Notes under the pieces: generated by a model | Told to the model about the DNA's origin: nothing | The model's database searches: none | Seen by the model: the letters and a program-made list of their open reading frames with translations, nothing else | Position numbers and translations under genes: made by a program | DNA from: Labyrinthula sp. Ha | Lineage: Eukaryota > Sar > Bigyra > Labyrinthulida > Labyrinthulaceae | Length of the DNA stretch: 64,000 bases | Direction of reading: 5' to 3' | Assembly: GCA_015227615.1 (NCBI GenBank) | Contig: JAALGZ010000036.1 | Location: forward strand, 124,001-188,000 | In this document: positions 44,456 through 58,236 of the stretch, in pieces | Layout of the letters: the number at the start of each line of letters is the position of its first letter | Numbering within the stretch: the stretch's first letter is position 1

Positions 44456-47400
44456 TAGGTAATAAAGTAACAGCGCGGATTTAGCGCATTGTGTCGCGTA
44501 AAACTATATTTGTAGGTTCTAAGAAACATCGGTTTGGTATTTCCGGAATTTTAAATTTCTAAGTATTTGAACTTTGGTTATTTCTAGATTAACACTGCAA
44601 TTCTCTCTCAATTCCAGCATGCTACAAGTGCATAACGTAGCAATAAACAAAAAGAGCCAGACAATAGATGTTTGAGACACAAGAGAAGTAATTTTTTCAA
44701 CGAACTGAACGTTGGCATCTGCAAATTGCCATGGCTTCAAGAAATTCAGTAGGAATTCTGTAGCTTCACCAGATCATCTCGCTTCGTTTCACCTACTGCT
44801 TTATTCTAATCTTTTTAAATTTGCTGTTAGAACCTTGACTATTAATTCAGAAAGTTGGTTTCGTGCTCTTTTCATTAGTTATTTTCAAGGGTGTGTATTG
44901 AATGGATGCTGTAATGGTTTGACCACCTGTGCTATGTAAGGAAAGAATGAGGCTACTTGGTAATTGAGAAACTAGAACTAGAACCAAATTATGTTTTTCT
45001 TACTCGAATTTTGATAACCATCCACGAAGCAATTATTTCATGTTCTTATGTAAAGAGGGCTGGTAATGGAGGCCCTAAATCTTCCCAACATGTAATCAAC
45101 ATGTCAGCAGCTTTTTTGCCTCTACTAAGAATCATCAAAAATCCCATGGAAAACTGCAGCAGGCTTGGGATAAAATCTAACATTCTTACTTTATTGCGGG
45201 ATTCTGTTTGTTTTGAAGAAAACTACATCCTGAACAGTGTGTTTCAGAGATCTAAGAAATTCTATAGTTGTCTCGGTACTATATCTGACTGTTTAAGCTA
45301 ATAGTACTAAGCGAGATGGCTTAAATAATGCTAAGAGTAACCTTACCATTACTATCTGACCCATCCTTTGTTCAACTAATTCAAACGAGCAAAAAAAATT
45401 CTCCAGGGTTTAGCGACTATTTACAAGAATTTTTCAGCTCTTTCAACCAAAACTATGTGGGAATATTAGGCTAGAAAATCGAACCCTAAACTTCTATATG
45501 ACATCAAATTTTTCTACGTTTTGTTCATGGTATTACCTGAGATACTTGAGCTATGAATAGAGCTCTGGGGCATTGTTCCTTTTCTAATTCTTTCTAAGAA
45601 AAGATTTTAAACTAGGTTTCTTGTTGAGGTTAAAACTCTAGCTGAGTAAAGTTACGTGATACACTGTATAAGATTATTACGATCCACTTCAGATCCTAAT
45701 TAGAGTTGCTATACCTCGATATGTAGAATTTATATACAGAATTGCCATGTTTGTAACAATATCTGACCATTGACGCTAATAATCACATGTTTTTTGCATA
45801 TAAAAATTCAGAATTTCTTAGAAATATTCCCAAGGAACACGTCAAGAGTAAAATTCAGAAAGTTTCATCTAATAGGAGCTGAGTTAATAACCCAAACAGA
45901 AAAAAACTAAATACTTATAGGCCCTAGTCATTAATACTTTAATGCTAATTAGAGAACTTAGTAGCCAACAGTCTGCCGATAGAAAATGGAGACTTACTTC
46001 CTTATTTTTTAAAACATTGTTCTTGTAGGGCTTCATTTCTGTATGTTTCTATTCTGGCACATTAATAATGTATCATAAGAAACTCGAGAGATTCGTTGAG
46101 ATTCTCAGCAGATGACACATGCAATGTATTAGACAAGAGCTATATGCCCTTCTAATGGAGCTTGATGAGAACATTCACACCTAATCTAGTCTTTATGCTA
46201 GCTCTACGCTATACCAATTTGCAGTGATCCTGGTAACTAAAGTACGTGAAAATGTACTCTAACACGTTAAAGGTAGAAAATAGGAAGCCATATTATTGAC
46301 GATCAAGAGAAAATCTAAGTTGCTCTTTTTTTAGCATTTTCACGTTAAACCTATCACCGAGATGCTATGAATGTTATTTGTTTTTCACCCAAACTACTCA
46401 TGTCTATGGAACGCTGCTATAAGCTAGACACACAACTCTAGACCTAAACTTAAAACAAAGGAGGAATTAACACTAAACTCATAGCTGGAAAGCCCTGGCC
46501 TAGTACAACAGCACTTGCACTACCATCCAATGAAGAATTAGCAGTTCAGCAAATTGATTAAAGTCTCTATGAAGCCATTGTTCTAAACAATGGATTCAAC
46601 CACAACTGATAGCACTTATCCTCTACAATGTGTATTTATAGCAGCGCTCTCGAATTTTCTCTCAGTACTTTAATCGCCACATCTCTATATAATTAAATAT
46701 TTAACAAAGAATGGCAATACATCAGGCTATAATATAAGAGCTACTTCTGTCTAAGCAATCAACCTCAAATAAAAACCAGCATCGCGGAAAAACCCTCCAC
46801 CAATCACTACAAGCTTTGAGTCTAGAAAAACCATCTTCCCCGGTTCTGACTAATCCAACTAGCCAATAAAATATATTTAACTGAAACGATTCACAGTATA
46901 TCAAAGAAATACCCACGCTGTAAAACAATAATTTTAAATTGTACTTCTTCTGGATTCTGAAATCAACACACTCTTTCACCGCGAAAAACGTCCAATTGAT
47001 GTCATATGGACCCAAACTTTATACCACGGCTAAATAAAATCGATAAATCTTCCTGAAACTATTATTTGCGGTGAAAAGGCCGCGGATCTTATGCTTAGTT
47101 TATCGGATTCTATCATGAAACACTCTGGTTTTTTGTTTTGCGCTTAGATGTTGTAGAATTTCAGCTGACCTGTTCTTGGTCAAACTTTTTAAATGGATGA
47201 GTGCATTTCTTCTTAGTAGCACCCATTAGAAGGACAGATAATATCAGCACTTTGGAGTAAAGTTGGGTAGTGTCATATCAGTAAAAGAGACCACCAGCAA
47301 AGTATTATATTAGAATATGGTAGCAAGATGATCAGGTCACGCTTCCCGCTAGGGTGTTGAGCTCTTGTAAATAACTCTCTCACTACATTCAGTCTCATTC

Positions 47401-50400
47401 AATGGATTTCTCAGGCTTACACAGTCTTCCTAGAAACTATCGACAAATTATTTAACGAACTCGGCTTTCTTAATCTACTATTCTGATGAAAAACATATGT
47501 TGTGTAATACCATATTTTCGGCTAAAAAAACAGGGAATATAGAACTACACATATACACTAAGTCAATAAACATTTCATGAAAAGAGGCATTTCTAACTTG
47601 TGGTTATTATACAATGCACAATTAAAAGGGCATAGAATCTTATCTATGAGATTCGTGTTATTCTTGTATTTCTTTCTGAACCAATTTTCAACATAGTATC
47701 CTGGTAACCTGCTTAGCTTAACAAAATGCGAGTTGTTTTGTCTTTCGGAAACTACATCAAGGTGCTAATTAAAAAAGCTAACAAAGTGAGAATAAAGTTC
47801 CACAATTCGAAGAGTTAAAAAAGCACTATAGAACCTCTTAGTATTATCTTTATCTCCTAGAGTTTTGTCAGATATGGTATCTAATAATTAAATTAATCTG
47901 GACTCTGTGCTTCCTAAGGTGTCTAAAAGAGATCCGGTGTATTTTATTGTGATTGGTTCCCATCACCGGATTAAAGAAGACGGAGTGTAACTTATGTTAA
48001 TTCTATCTCTGTCCTAGCTTTGATCGAGCCTTAATTTATCCTATATCTCCTCTTGTACGTCCGTTGATGATATTTTCCTGCGCTTTCTGGATTTTGGATT
48101 GCTCTACTCTGGATGATATATGGATAGAGTTTTGACTAATGATCTTCTTCGCTGAAATTATGCCTAAGCTTAGTTTTGTGGGAAGTAAACTGCAGAAGTG
48201 TTTCATTAGTTTCAGTGCCGTGTGAGAATTTTGACGGATTTTAGATTAGCTGAATTTTTGGCAATATGGTACTGATTTTTGACCTTCGCAGTATCCAGCT
48301 GTTGGTTTTTGTTTCGCAGGGAATTTAGAAGAATTGATGTCCTAAGATTTATCAATAAAGCTATGACTCCTTTTCTTAACTCCAACTTGATCTTTTTTTA
48401 TTATTGGCCTTTTTAAATTACACTTGCTCTATGCTTACACTGTTTGAGTTCTTCTACAAGCTCACTAGAAACATGTTTGTAAAACTGTTTTCAGTGCTGC
48501 AGATCCATTAAATACATTTTCTCTCTCTATTGTTCAGTTTTGAGTATGGGTTTCAGGATTGCATCACTTTTATTTGCAGCAGAGCATAGTCTTGACTAAA
48601 CACATGCTAAATAAACTAATTGATACCTATAGCCTTTTAGGGCATTAAGACAGAAACTCTCGTCCTTCGGCGAGTTATTTTTTTCTTAGGCACTAGAGTT
48701 CTATAGAATGTTAGTCTTCCATGAGTAAGAACTCTGAAGAGGAACATATGTTTACCAAGACACTAAATGATTTCTTTTTTCATATAGTAATGCTACTAAT
48801 ATTAGGTGTTAACATAGTACATCTTTTTTTCTGTTGACCCTATTGATGCAGAAAGTGTAATTGGTAGCCGGCGACGGCCTGAATAACTGTATCTTTAGTT
48901 CCCCATGTATCAAGTCGTTTCCGAGAAATTTACCAGTTTCCTCTTAATGATGCCATATCCTTAGACCAGACTCTCTAATTTAACATGATCTTCAGCAAAC
49001 TTGCAAAATGTTCACAATAAGAAAAACCTGAAGCACTTCTTACACATTGTAACTACTTAAGTACTGCATGCAACTTACGTAAGTATACAGTTAAAGCCTT
49101 TCAGAGGTCGCTGCTCTAAATATAGGATGAGACATAAGTGATGTACTAAACGGAAACCGAGTCTGACTACTATGATTATATCTACGGTGTGGCACCTATC
49201 GTAGAGGACATATGAATAAAACACGTAAACACTTATTTTCACTTTTGCTCGAAACCTGTTCCATTTCACAAATTACCTAGCAATTAACCATACCTAATCA
49301 AGGTTGATGTTTTATTAAAGCTAATGACTAGAAAATCTAAGCAACAACCTCGGAAATTTCCCTTTAAGTTTCTTGAAAAGAAACAAATTCATAACCCAAT
49401 GCAATATTTAGTCAAAATCTCTTTCTGGAATTGCATAGAGCGACTAAGGTCCAGAAGTACATAATCTTGTCAGAAATATGGAACCTTTCTAGGCTTGCAA
49501 CTACATTTTTTTCAAAAATAATTGGTATCATGTTAATATGGGTTGCAGCAAAAACCAAGTTAATAAGACACTTAGTTTGGCTTAGCATTAGTCTAAGTGT
49601 AAAAATATTCTTTGCTCCCAATTTATAATTTGACCGCGAGAGTATGCAACAGATTTCATGGTGACAAGACTCATTCATTTTACATGATAAAACTTGACTC
49701 ATTAATTTTGCAGAAAAGGACAACCTCAATTGCCCTTGCTTTGAAAACAGTGTTTACTCTTGGGTAGCTCGGTGAAACCTAGTTTGACTCCAAAGGTTTG
49801 TACTCAGTATATTTTTGAACCTTTCCATCTAGTTAATACTCGAAATATCAACGAATTCAATACTGGTATTTTGGTTTATCTCTGCAAAGAATTGAAACAT
49901 TGTTTAGTTTTGGCTTTCCACCAACATTTCCCTTAGTTATAATATAGCTGAAGATACTCGAGGGCTTGATGATTAGACACAAAGCATAGAAACTTTCACT
50001 ATTGCGGCGGAAACCTTTGAAGGAATTCTCAACCAAACTGAGAACTTTCACCTGTTCAATTCTACCTATAATAACAATATTCACAAACTATCCTAATAAA
50101 AACAAAGCAAAAAGAAAAGAAACCTATTTAATTTATTCTCCCCTTTTTGTCCTATATTTCTCTGTATTATTGTGTCTGTAAATATCTCTAGAGTCTAAAG
50201 CTTTGTATTATAAAATATGTTTATATTTAAACCATAATAATATAACGGATTGTAGGAAGAAGACATAAAAGAGCTGAAGAAGTCACTGTGTATATGATAA
50301 AGATAATAGACCGACTCCATTTTTCATGCTGTTGCCGTTTAGATTGAGTCCTATTCAAACCTGATATACAATTTACTTTAACTCTATTAGTTTTAGATTA

Positions 50401-50670
50401 ATAATGTTGGAATTTAGTTGACATTTTTTTGTTACTGTGATGGAATTGGATGTTTTTAGGATAGAGTAAACTTATATTGTAACAAGATTATCCATTTACA
50501 GACTGTATGACGTGGACTCGCGCAAACGAAACAAACCAGGTATTGACTTGCAGGCTCTGAATTCTCGGCGGTGAATATTACACAGGAAACTATGACGCTC
50601 ACTTGTTAACCACAGAGTCGGACACAAAAAAACAAACTAAAACAAAAAACGATAGAAACAGTTAGTTAAG
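44456..50670. other. Six-kilobase gene-poor stretch
   Basis: No gene can be supported. Frames at 44519-44740 (-, one hydrophobic stretch), 44712-44939 (+) and 44951-45301 (+) look somewhat protein-like but start with TTG or just after a stop, and no mini-intron joined them in frame. The minus frames at 46722, 49075, 49412 and 49857 also lack usable starts. No tRNA or rRNA was seen. Confidence 0.45.
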
Positions 50671-50913
50671 ATGCAACCAGGAAACAAAGTATTGTTAGAA
50701 TGGCAAACAAAAAGCACTGGGCTTGTAGCAAGAGAGGTCCCATATGTAGTGATTGTAAGGGATGTGAAAAGTTCTCAGTGCCCTGAATCAGAAGAAGATC
50801 AATGCTTGCAGTTGTTTGGAGTAAGCTGTGATCCATTTTGTTTTTGTACTCTACTATTGTTCCTTACGGGCCTATTTGTCCTCCTAATTGCTCTTTCAAA
50901 TACAGAGTTCTAG
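50671..50913 (+). CDS. Possible small tail-anchored membrane protein
   Basis: An 80-codon frame from ATG 50671, preceded by an A/C-rich leader similar to the one before actin. The N-terminal 55 residues are soluble, and a strong hydrophobic helix (about residues 57-76, FCFCTLLLFLTGLFVLLIAL) sits next to the C-terminus, as in tail-anchored proteins. The GTAAGC within the frame could be a splice donor, so the true C-terminus is uncertain. No family was recognised. It converges on the actin gene, 178 bp away. Confidence 0.4.
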   Translation: MQPGNKVLLEWQTKSTGLVAREVPYVVIVRDVKSSQCPESEEDQCLQLFGVSCDPFCFCTLLLFLTGLFVLLIALSNTEF

Positions 50914-51091
50914 GCTAAGAGGAAATGTTTGGGATTACTTGTCTTTGAGAATATGTATTAGTCAACTTTATTTCATGATAATAGAAAATGCTTTGTATGT
51001 TAACGCTAGTTTGTGCTCAAGTATTAAGTATTTTCAACGAAAACGTTTAATTTTTATCCCAATCGAGACTCACATATAAATTCTAGTATAC

Positions 51092-52225
51092 TTAGAAGCA
51101 TTTTCTGTGAACGATTCCTGGTCCAGACTCGTCATATTCTTCCTTGGAGATCCACATCTGTTGGAAGGTGGAAAGGGAAGCAAGGATAGATCCTCCAATC
51201 CATACGGAGTACTTTCTTTCAGGAGGAGCAACAACCTTGATGCTCATAGTAGCTGGAGCAAGTGCAACCATTTCTTTGGTAAGTCTCTCTGCAAGTCCTT
51301 CGTACATGGTGGTACCTCCAGACATAACAATGTTAGAGTATAAGTCAGATCTGATATCCAAGTCACACTTCATGATAGTGGAGAACATAGTGTCGTGAAC
51401 ACCTTGTGCTTCTTTTCCAATGAAGCTTGGTTGGAATAGTACCTCTGGGCATCTGAATCTTTCGTTACCTACAGTGATAACGTTTCCATCAGGAAGCTCG
51501 TATGATTTTTCGTTAGCTGAAGAGTCAGCAGCTTCTCCCATTTCAGCATCGAAGTCCAAAGCTACGTAACACAGTTTTTCCTTGATATCTCTTACAATTT
51601 CACGTTCTGCAGTAGTGGTGAAAGTGTAACCTCTTTCGGTAAGGATCTTCATCAAGTAGTCAGTTAAATCTCTTCCAGCAAGATCAATTCTTAAGATAGC
51701 ATGAGGAAGAGCATATCCTTCGTAGATTGGAACGGTGTGGGTAACTCCATCTCCAGAGTCCAAAACAGCTCCAGTGGTTCTTCCAGAAGCGTACAAGGAA
51801 AGAACAGCTTGGATGTTCACGTACATAGCAGGTACGTTGAAAGTTTCAAACATAATCTGGGTCATTCTTTCTCTGTTAGCCTTAGGATTAAGAGGAGCTT
51901 CAGTAAGAAGAACTGGGTGTTCTTCAGGAGCAACTCTCAACTCGTTGTAGAAAGTGTGGTGCCAGATCTTTTCCATGTCATCCCAGTTAGTAACAATACC
52001 GTGCTCAATAGGGTATTTAAGAGTAAGAACACCTCTCTTGGACTGTGCTTCGTCCCCAACATATGCGTCCTTCTGGTCCATACCAACCATGATACCAGGG
52101 TGCTTAGGTCTTCCTACAATGGAAGGGAAAACCGCTCTAGGAGCATCGTCTCCAGCAAATCCCGCTTTGCACATTCCAGATCCATTATCTACTACTAATG
52201 CTTGTACTTCTCCGTCGTCTGACAT
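51092..52225 (-). CDS. Actin
   Basis: An intronless 377-aa gene at the canonical actin length. Residues include the first phosphate loop ([19 protein letters not shown]), the second phosphate loop (DSGDGVTH), the YPIEHGI segment carrying the usually methylated histidine, [20 protein letters not shown], and the C-terminal HRKCF. The product polymerises into F-actin filaments in the cytoplasm. The DNase-loop region [16 protein letters not shown] and [10 protein letters not shown] differ from the animal and fungal versions and resemble those I know from stramenopile-type actins. Codon choice is tighter than in neighbours, as expected of a highly expressed gene. The minus-strand leader just before the ATG is a run of AAACAA-type repeats. 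Plus-strand ORFs within this span are shadows. Confidence 0.97.
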
Positions 52226-52345
52226 TTTGTGTTTTGTTTTGTTGTTTCTTGTTTTTGAAAGGTTTTGATTTAGATTTGAAATTCACAAATTTTATCTTAA
52301 ACAGATAAATTTGTGTCCCTGTTCATGGCCATGTGGCCTTATTTG
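52226..52345 (-). promoter_or_regulatory. Actin leader and proximal promoter
   Basis: On the minus strand, an A/C-rich leader precedes the ATG. GGCCATGTGGCC at 52327-52338, about 102 bp upstream, is an inverted repeat of GGCCA around TG and includes a CATGTG E-box. Confidence 0.35.
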
Positions 52346-55300
52346 TGCATCCTAAAACGTACTTAAACGAAGAAGAAAAAGATTCAATCAACTTCCGTAT
52401 AAGGATGGATTACAATCGGGGTTCACAAATATTAAGATTTAGCGTAGACATGAGCTGGAACTAAGTTAGTAAACCTGCTATGAATATAGAAGTTTCAGAG
52501 TAAGTGGAGTAAGACTTGTAGCTTGGAGTCTAACCGAAGCTGTTCTGAATAGTGGTCAACAAAAGCGGCAATCAGAAGCCAAGAGGACATAAAGTTATAC
52601 ACTTAAAAGCTCAGAAATATAAAGAAGATATTCTTTATACTACAGGAAATAACTTTTTTTTCATCTTGTTAGGGTCCACGTTAGGAATTTAGTGAATTTA
52701 CTATCATCGATTGTAATAACTATAAAAAACAAGACTCCGCGCCGCTGATCCACAACTATGATTAAAGATTTGACATATTTTTTATATATTAAAAAAACGT
52801 AGACTTTATTCATACTATGCCTAGTTCTAGCACTTAAAACTTTTTTTACGAAGTATAAACAATTGGAACAATGAACCTAATTGGTTTCACGTGAAGAAAT
52901 TTAGTTTCTGATCTCTTGAATTGGAAAATTTTGGAGATATCTATGGCAATAAAAAACAAATACCTGTAGGAATTTTTAATTATTATTTTTGCGCAATAAT
53001 GGTGTTTGTGGTCCATTGAAAGGTTATCCTCTGGTATCTACGGTTGTTCCAAAAATTTATCTACAAGTTGCTTACGTCTATAAAGAATAGAAATCAGAAG
53101 AGAGAATACAAGCAAACATGTCATCTTAAGATAGGAGTACAAGGAAAATATTCATTCAATAGAATTTAAAGTACCTTTAAGCCTTTTTTACAGACTTGTC
53201 GAAGGTAGTAAACTAAGGTTTGACGGTGAAGCGGGTTCCAGGTTGCTTTGAGATTGAATTATATCGTTAGAATATTTCTTATTCTATGAAGAGTGAGTAA
53301 CAGTTTTGATCCAGTGCAGAAAATATATGTGAATATTTATGTGGCATTGCATTCAACCTGGAGAAAGTTTATTCAGATATATTGTCGCTTATTGTCAGAG
53401 TTTATTTCTTGACTTTTCTCTTTGGATTTGCAAAATCTAAGCTTTGAGTTGATAGTAAGCATCATTACCTTGAAGTCGCTGGATCAAGTAACTTTCCCAA
53501 TCATAGACACAGAAATATCATAATAAGAGGAACATTGTGCTGAATGCCTGAGGTTATTAGAGTTTAAATGAATGGCATTTGCAGGAGGATGAAAATAGCT
53601 TCGAGATTTCTTTAATTTATTTTTAGCAGTTCTTTAATTATGTTTGCTCTTTGAGAAAAATATAGGTACATACTGTTGAAAAGTAAGCTCGCCCTTCTCA
53701 ATATTAAAGTAACCTGTAAACTTTCAAACTTTAAGCTAAGCTGACGGTAATTGTTGCTCTCATGCCCAGAATATATTAGAATATACCATCGAAGAAGTAT
53801 CCAAAACTTCTTCACTTTGAATATTATCAGGCTTAATACAAAATTGGATTTCTATTTGAAATCACAAAAATTTACTATTGAGACCGATAAGAAAAGATCA
53901 TGGGTATCTAACCTACGCAGAGATATGATTAAAGGAGTTATATAGAAATCTAAAATAAGCACTCCTATTTTTTTTGCCCATCCTTCAAGCTACAATACGT
54001 CCGAAATTGTTCGCTAGCAATTTCTTCTGCGAGACAAAGAATCAAGTACCTTCCTTTTATAATAAATGAGTAGACTATGAATTATCTATCTAGGATGGTC
54101 CACCCTAAAGAGACCTCTCTTACAAATTTTGGAAGAATAAATAGACTGCCAATGTCTAGAGATCGGATTACTTATGGGTAGGATTAGTTGCAGCAAACTT
54201 CCAAGTCCTGTGTTTAGAACAAAGCATGAAAACACAGATACTATGTTACAATTCATCAGCTAAGAGATAATTGTCAAAGTTACAATATATTATTCTTAAG
54301 CATGTTGAATTAAAAGAAACATCTACTACTGGTAGCAGGTCGCCTTTCATACCAAGGCCTTTGCAGTTAATGAGAAAATTGATGTCACGTTGACTTGATC
54401 AAATTACCTATTAGATAAGTTAACCCACAGTTGGGAAAAAGCATCTCTTCAAACTAGGATTTCCCTGTTAGTTGAAAATATTAGTTGAATTCAATTTAAA
54501 TAAGATTACGTTCATAACCCTTAGGCTTAACCCGAAATCACTTAGCTGGCCCTATTAGATATCACGATTATTAATTCTTTTGTTCGACTTGGTAATGAAA
54601 ATTGTTGAGCTAGGGAATGAGACCCCGGGTACATAGGTATAATTCAGTAGCAACGAACATTCTTTGAACGGAAAGAATGACATATGGGCCAATGACAGCT
54701 TGATGATGGCTCACTTAATTGAATGAAATAAACAGGCACGGATATATAAGGAACTTCCTGTGTTAAAATGAACTGCATAAAAGTAGCTAAGAGATAAATG
54801 GCATGAAAAGTGAATCCTGGTTTGGTGACATTATGTCGCAGACCTACATAATTAAAGAAAAAAGCTTATATAACAGGTTTAGATCGTCGCACCATGTTCA
54901 AAACTCACCTTTTCTTGCACTCATACCAAGGATTAAAAGTACCCCAGAATGTACCGCTTATTATACTAAAGGGAGAGTAAGAAACAGATGCAGTTTCTCT
55001 GATTTCTTATATATAGCTCTAAAGTTTCTAACTTGATTTCAACATAAATGTCCTTGAGTATATAGCCTAGCTTCCGTAGCAGCTGTGTTTGAAGATTGAA
55101 ACGCTACAACTTATGAAACTGATTTTTTCTCGCCGCAAAAGCTTAATATAATTTTCTAAAAGGCAACTTTCCAACCCGTTTCGAGCTTAAGCACTATTAC
55201 TGGCATAAATTGTTAATTTTAGCAATGATTATTGCAGGCTCAAATGAGTGCATACATTAACTAAATACAGCTATGTTACTCTCTTGGATAGAATTTGAGC

Positions 55301-57230
55301 GAGCATATGTTTCTTATATAAGTTTCTCATGATGAGCATATCTGGTAAGATGACACCAGCCCTCGAATCTAATAGAATCTGAACAAGGGTCAAAACGTAA
55401 TACTCAAGTTGTTCATGTGGAGATGATGATCCTTTTCAAACCCTGAAGTCCCACTGTTATATTTCAAAAGAAAAATTCATGTCTGAATTGAAATTAAGTT
55501 TGGTGGATATCAGTTTTTCAGATGCCATTGGCGTTTTCTTCAAAAGGGAATCAGAATGCTACTTAAGTAAAATTCCTTGCTTAAGCCTATTCAAGGGTTA
55601 CTTCAAATAATATGCTAGTTGAGTTTGAGAAAGAGATATTGTATGTTTAAAGCAGGGTATCTTTGTTATTAAGACTGCAATATTTGGAGAAAATAATTCT
55701 CTAAGTTATTTTGACAATGACAACGGTAACACTCTAGTTTCATGATCAACCTCAATAATGTCAGACTGTATATAGAAAATTCCACTGAATCATTTTCACA
55801 TGATCATTGTAGAGTAGAACTCATACTACACCTTATACGAACTGCTCTAGCGTTTGATGAGTTAAGGTTTAAACGCACGTCACCCTCACTCTTGTCAAAC
55901 CAGGAAGGGTGGAATCAGTAAAATTAAGAGTATGACCAGCAACATAAAATTTTCTAAGGATAATAAAACATATTTTTTTCATTAAGTTGTTTCATTCTCG
56001 CTTCAGGCTTATGAGATATTATTGCCAGCATTAGGGGGTATTGATTTTGAAATTCCTGTCTTCTATCTTTGGAACACGACAGGTGGTCTGGGAGAAAACA
56101 CATGCTGCGTATTATTGAAGGTTATCTGTATTTGAATCCCCTCCTATTAAATTTTGCAGGTTTCATCTTCTGCATGCAAATCACGACAAATTGAGTATGA
56201 TGAGTATTCTCAACCTATGAGCAGCTAGCTACTAGACCATATTATAATGAAAAGATGACAGGTGGTGCTAGTTATTTTAAAGCTAGTGTAAATGCATCTT
56301 TCCTAAAGTATTGTGAAGTAAGTTTCTTCTGAAATTATCTTCCTTGCTTGTACTGACTTATCAACTCTCAAAATAAGTTAACAACCAATTATCTAGGTCT
56401 TAATATGGTGAAAGAAAAAATATGAATAGAACAAAGAAAAAAGTTATTCCGGTACATTTATTAACGCAGAATTATTACCGCTAGCAATTATCGTCTAGAA
56501 AATGTTCATAAGAACATGTGGTACGGGCGCTTAGGATGTCGAAAATTTTGAAATATGCAAGAAGAAAGTCAAAGACGTACACACTCTTTTATTTTACGTA
56601 AGTTAACTACATAGTAGCAGAATAGTAAAGAAAAAGTAAAAAACCTTAGGTTTATCTCATGCGGCATATTTCACATAGAAACTTTCTAGCAATTGTAGAC
56701 CAAAGTGCGTGCACTAACCCCTTATAATATTTATGAATGTGGTAAACATATTCTTAACTAAACAGCTGATATATTTCACAACAAGTCATTATATCCTCTC
56801 TGAAAATAAATTCTAAATAATAAAAGGACTATAAATATTAAAAGCTACATATAAGGTTTCTTATAGTTCGAACAACATTCGTTCTGTCTCGTAAATTACT
56901 AATGTGTTCTTCTTGATGACGATATTATCCTTTTAAAATAAATTTATACTTTAGACTTGAATATCTTATACATTTTCATTTTCTCCTTTGTTTGATTCCT
57001 AGATTGAACCACTTTCTTCCTTCAGATATACTTGCTATTAGAATTTTGATGCTTGTATCGTCTATGTAATACTCATAGGGAAAGAAACTTTAAAATCTCA
57101 ATATAGTGTTACTGTGGAAACTACAACGACAAAATGGACATTATATTAGAAGAATTCATACCATATCAAAACAGACAGCGCACCATCAGAGCAAATAAAA
57201 AGCCTAACTTAAAAACAAAATACTAAAAAT
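52346..57230. other. Five-kilobase gene desert
   Basis: No supported gene. CACGTG is at 52888-52893. The ORFs at 53612, 53751 and 54803 are short and unremarkable. No repeats or RNA genes were recognised. Confidence 0.5.
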
Positions 57231-58190
57231 ATGAATCATAATTTGAATAAACCAATATTCGTTTTTATTATTGACAAGTTCTTTACTGGTGTCACCTTTG
57301 GTGTATACCAAACTCTTGATTCCCAAAAAAAGCTCCTAGAAACTGACAGGCGGGATGTATGTGAAAGAGTACCAGAACGAAAAAATCTTCTACCTTTCAA
57401 CGATGCACATGGTTTGGACGATATAATCGCACAACTTAAATCTATCTTTACTTCCCAAGAAGAATTTTTAAAGACTATTCAGTTTGAGAGTGGTTCAACA
57501 GTGTATTTATTCATAACAAAGTGCATTCAAAGTTTTGCTGAAAATGTTGAAATCGATCAAATCCTGTTATTCCTTGACTTGGGCGTTATTTTTAAATCTA
57601 GACTTAATAAAGTTGTTGATCTATTTGAAACATTAAGGAAGCAACACGATTTGAAAATTAAGCATCTACCACATAGATTAGCCGAAACTTTTCTTCTAGA
57701 TTGGAAGACAAATGAAAGATGGAAATTGATATCAAAATACCAGTCTAATTTAGATCTGGAGGAAGTAGATATTCGTCTTCGAGGTGCTGAGCAGGGAAAT
57801 AAAGTTGTATTGAGAAAAGTAGGACTTCTCTCTAGAAAGATCTTTCCTCTACTCAATAACCAAAACTTTTCCTCTCCCTTGGTTGAACTTCGTGTTGATT
57901 GGCTGGATCCTATTTTTTTCACCTCTTTACTACTTCATCTCGTAAAGAATAAGCTAGTTCAAAATACCTTGAAAAAAGTTGTTTTGGAATATTCAAACTT
58001 AGCATCTATGTATTGCACATATAAATTTCTCAATCAAGACTTTAAGGCACTTGTAGAAGCAGATGTTGAAAGAGAAGATGTACAAACAAAATACGAAATA
58101 AGAATTCTCAAAAATAAACCTTTCTATGTTGTCCACTCAAGAAATCAAACTTCTCTCAGGAAGAAAATGGAGATGATGTTGGAGTCTTAA
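57231..58190 (+). CDS. Member 3 of the dispersed ~315-aa protein family
   Basis: A 319-aa intronless frame from ATG 57231. The opening hydrophobic strand (PIFVFIIDKFFTGVTFGVY) and the anchors QILLFLDLGVIF, RWKLISKYQSNLDLEEV and SRKIFPLLNNQ followed by VELRVDW line up with the proteins at 12473 and 22824, but this is the most divergent of the three. It has no signal peptide or membrane helix. Like the others it is on the plus strand. It ends 46 bp from the convergent Cys-rich membrane protein gene. No TTTTGGGCAA element was found upstream, unlike the other two members. Confidence 0.78.
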   Translation: MNHNLNKPIFVFIIDKFFTGVTFGVYQTLDSQKKLLETDRRDVCERVPERKNLLPFNDAHGLDDIIAQLKSIFTSQEEFLKTIQFESGSTVYLFITKCIQSFAENVEIDQILLFLDLGVIFKSRLNKVVDLFETLRKQHDLKIKHLPHRLAETFLLDWKTNERWKLISKYQSNLDLEEVDIRLRGAEQGNKVVLRKVGLLSRKIFPLLNNQNFSSPLVELRVDWLDPIFFTSLLLHLVKNKLVQNTLKKVVLEYSNLASMYCTYKFLNQDFKALVEADVEREDVQTKYEIRILKNKPFYVVHSRNQTSLRKKMEMMLES

Positions 58191-58236
58191 CTACTCTACT
58201 CCCTTTAACATTTAATATTAATCACCTGTTTCTAAT

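Noticed and set aside
44519-45301. Three protein-like frames after the 810-aa gene
   Set aside because: They start with TTG or right after a stop, lie on both strands, and no short intron joined them in frame.
46722-47015. 97-codon minus-strand frame
   Set aside because: It begins with TTG, has no internal ATG, lacks similarity and follows a stop directly.
49412-50084. Minus-strand frames of 105 and 75 codons
   Set aside because: Starts are TTG and GTG; no domain or splice partner was found.
51107-52268. Plus-strand ORFs up to 165 codons opposite actin
   Set aside because: They are antisense shadows produced by biased actin codons.
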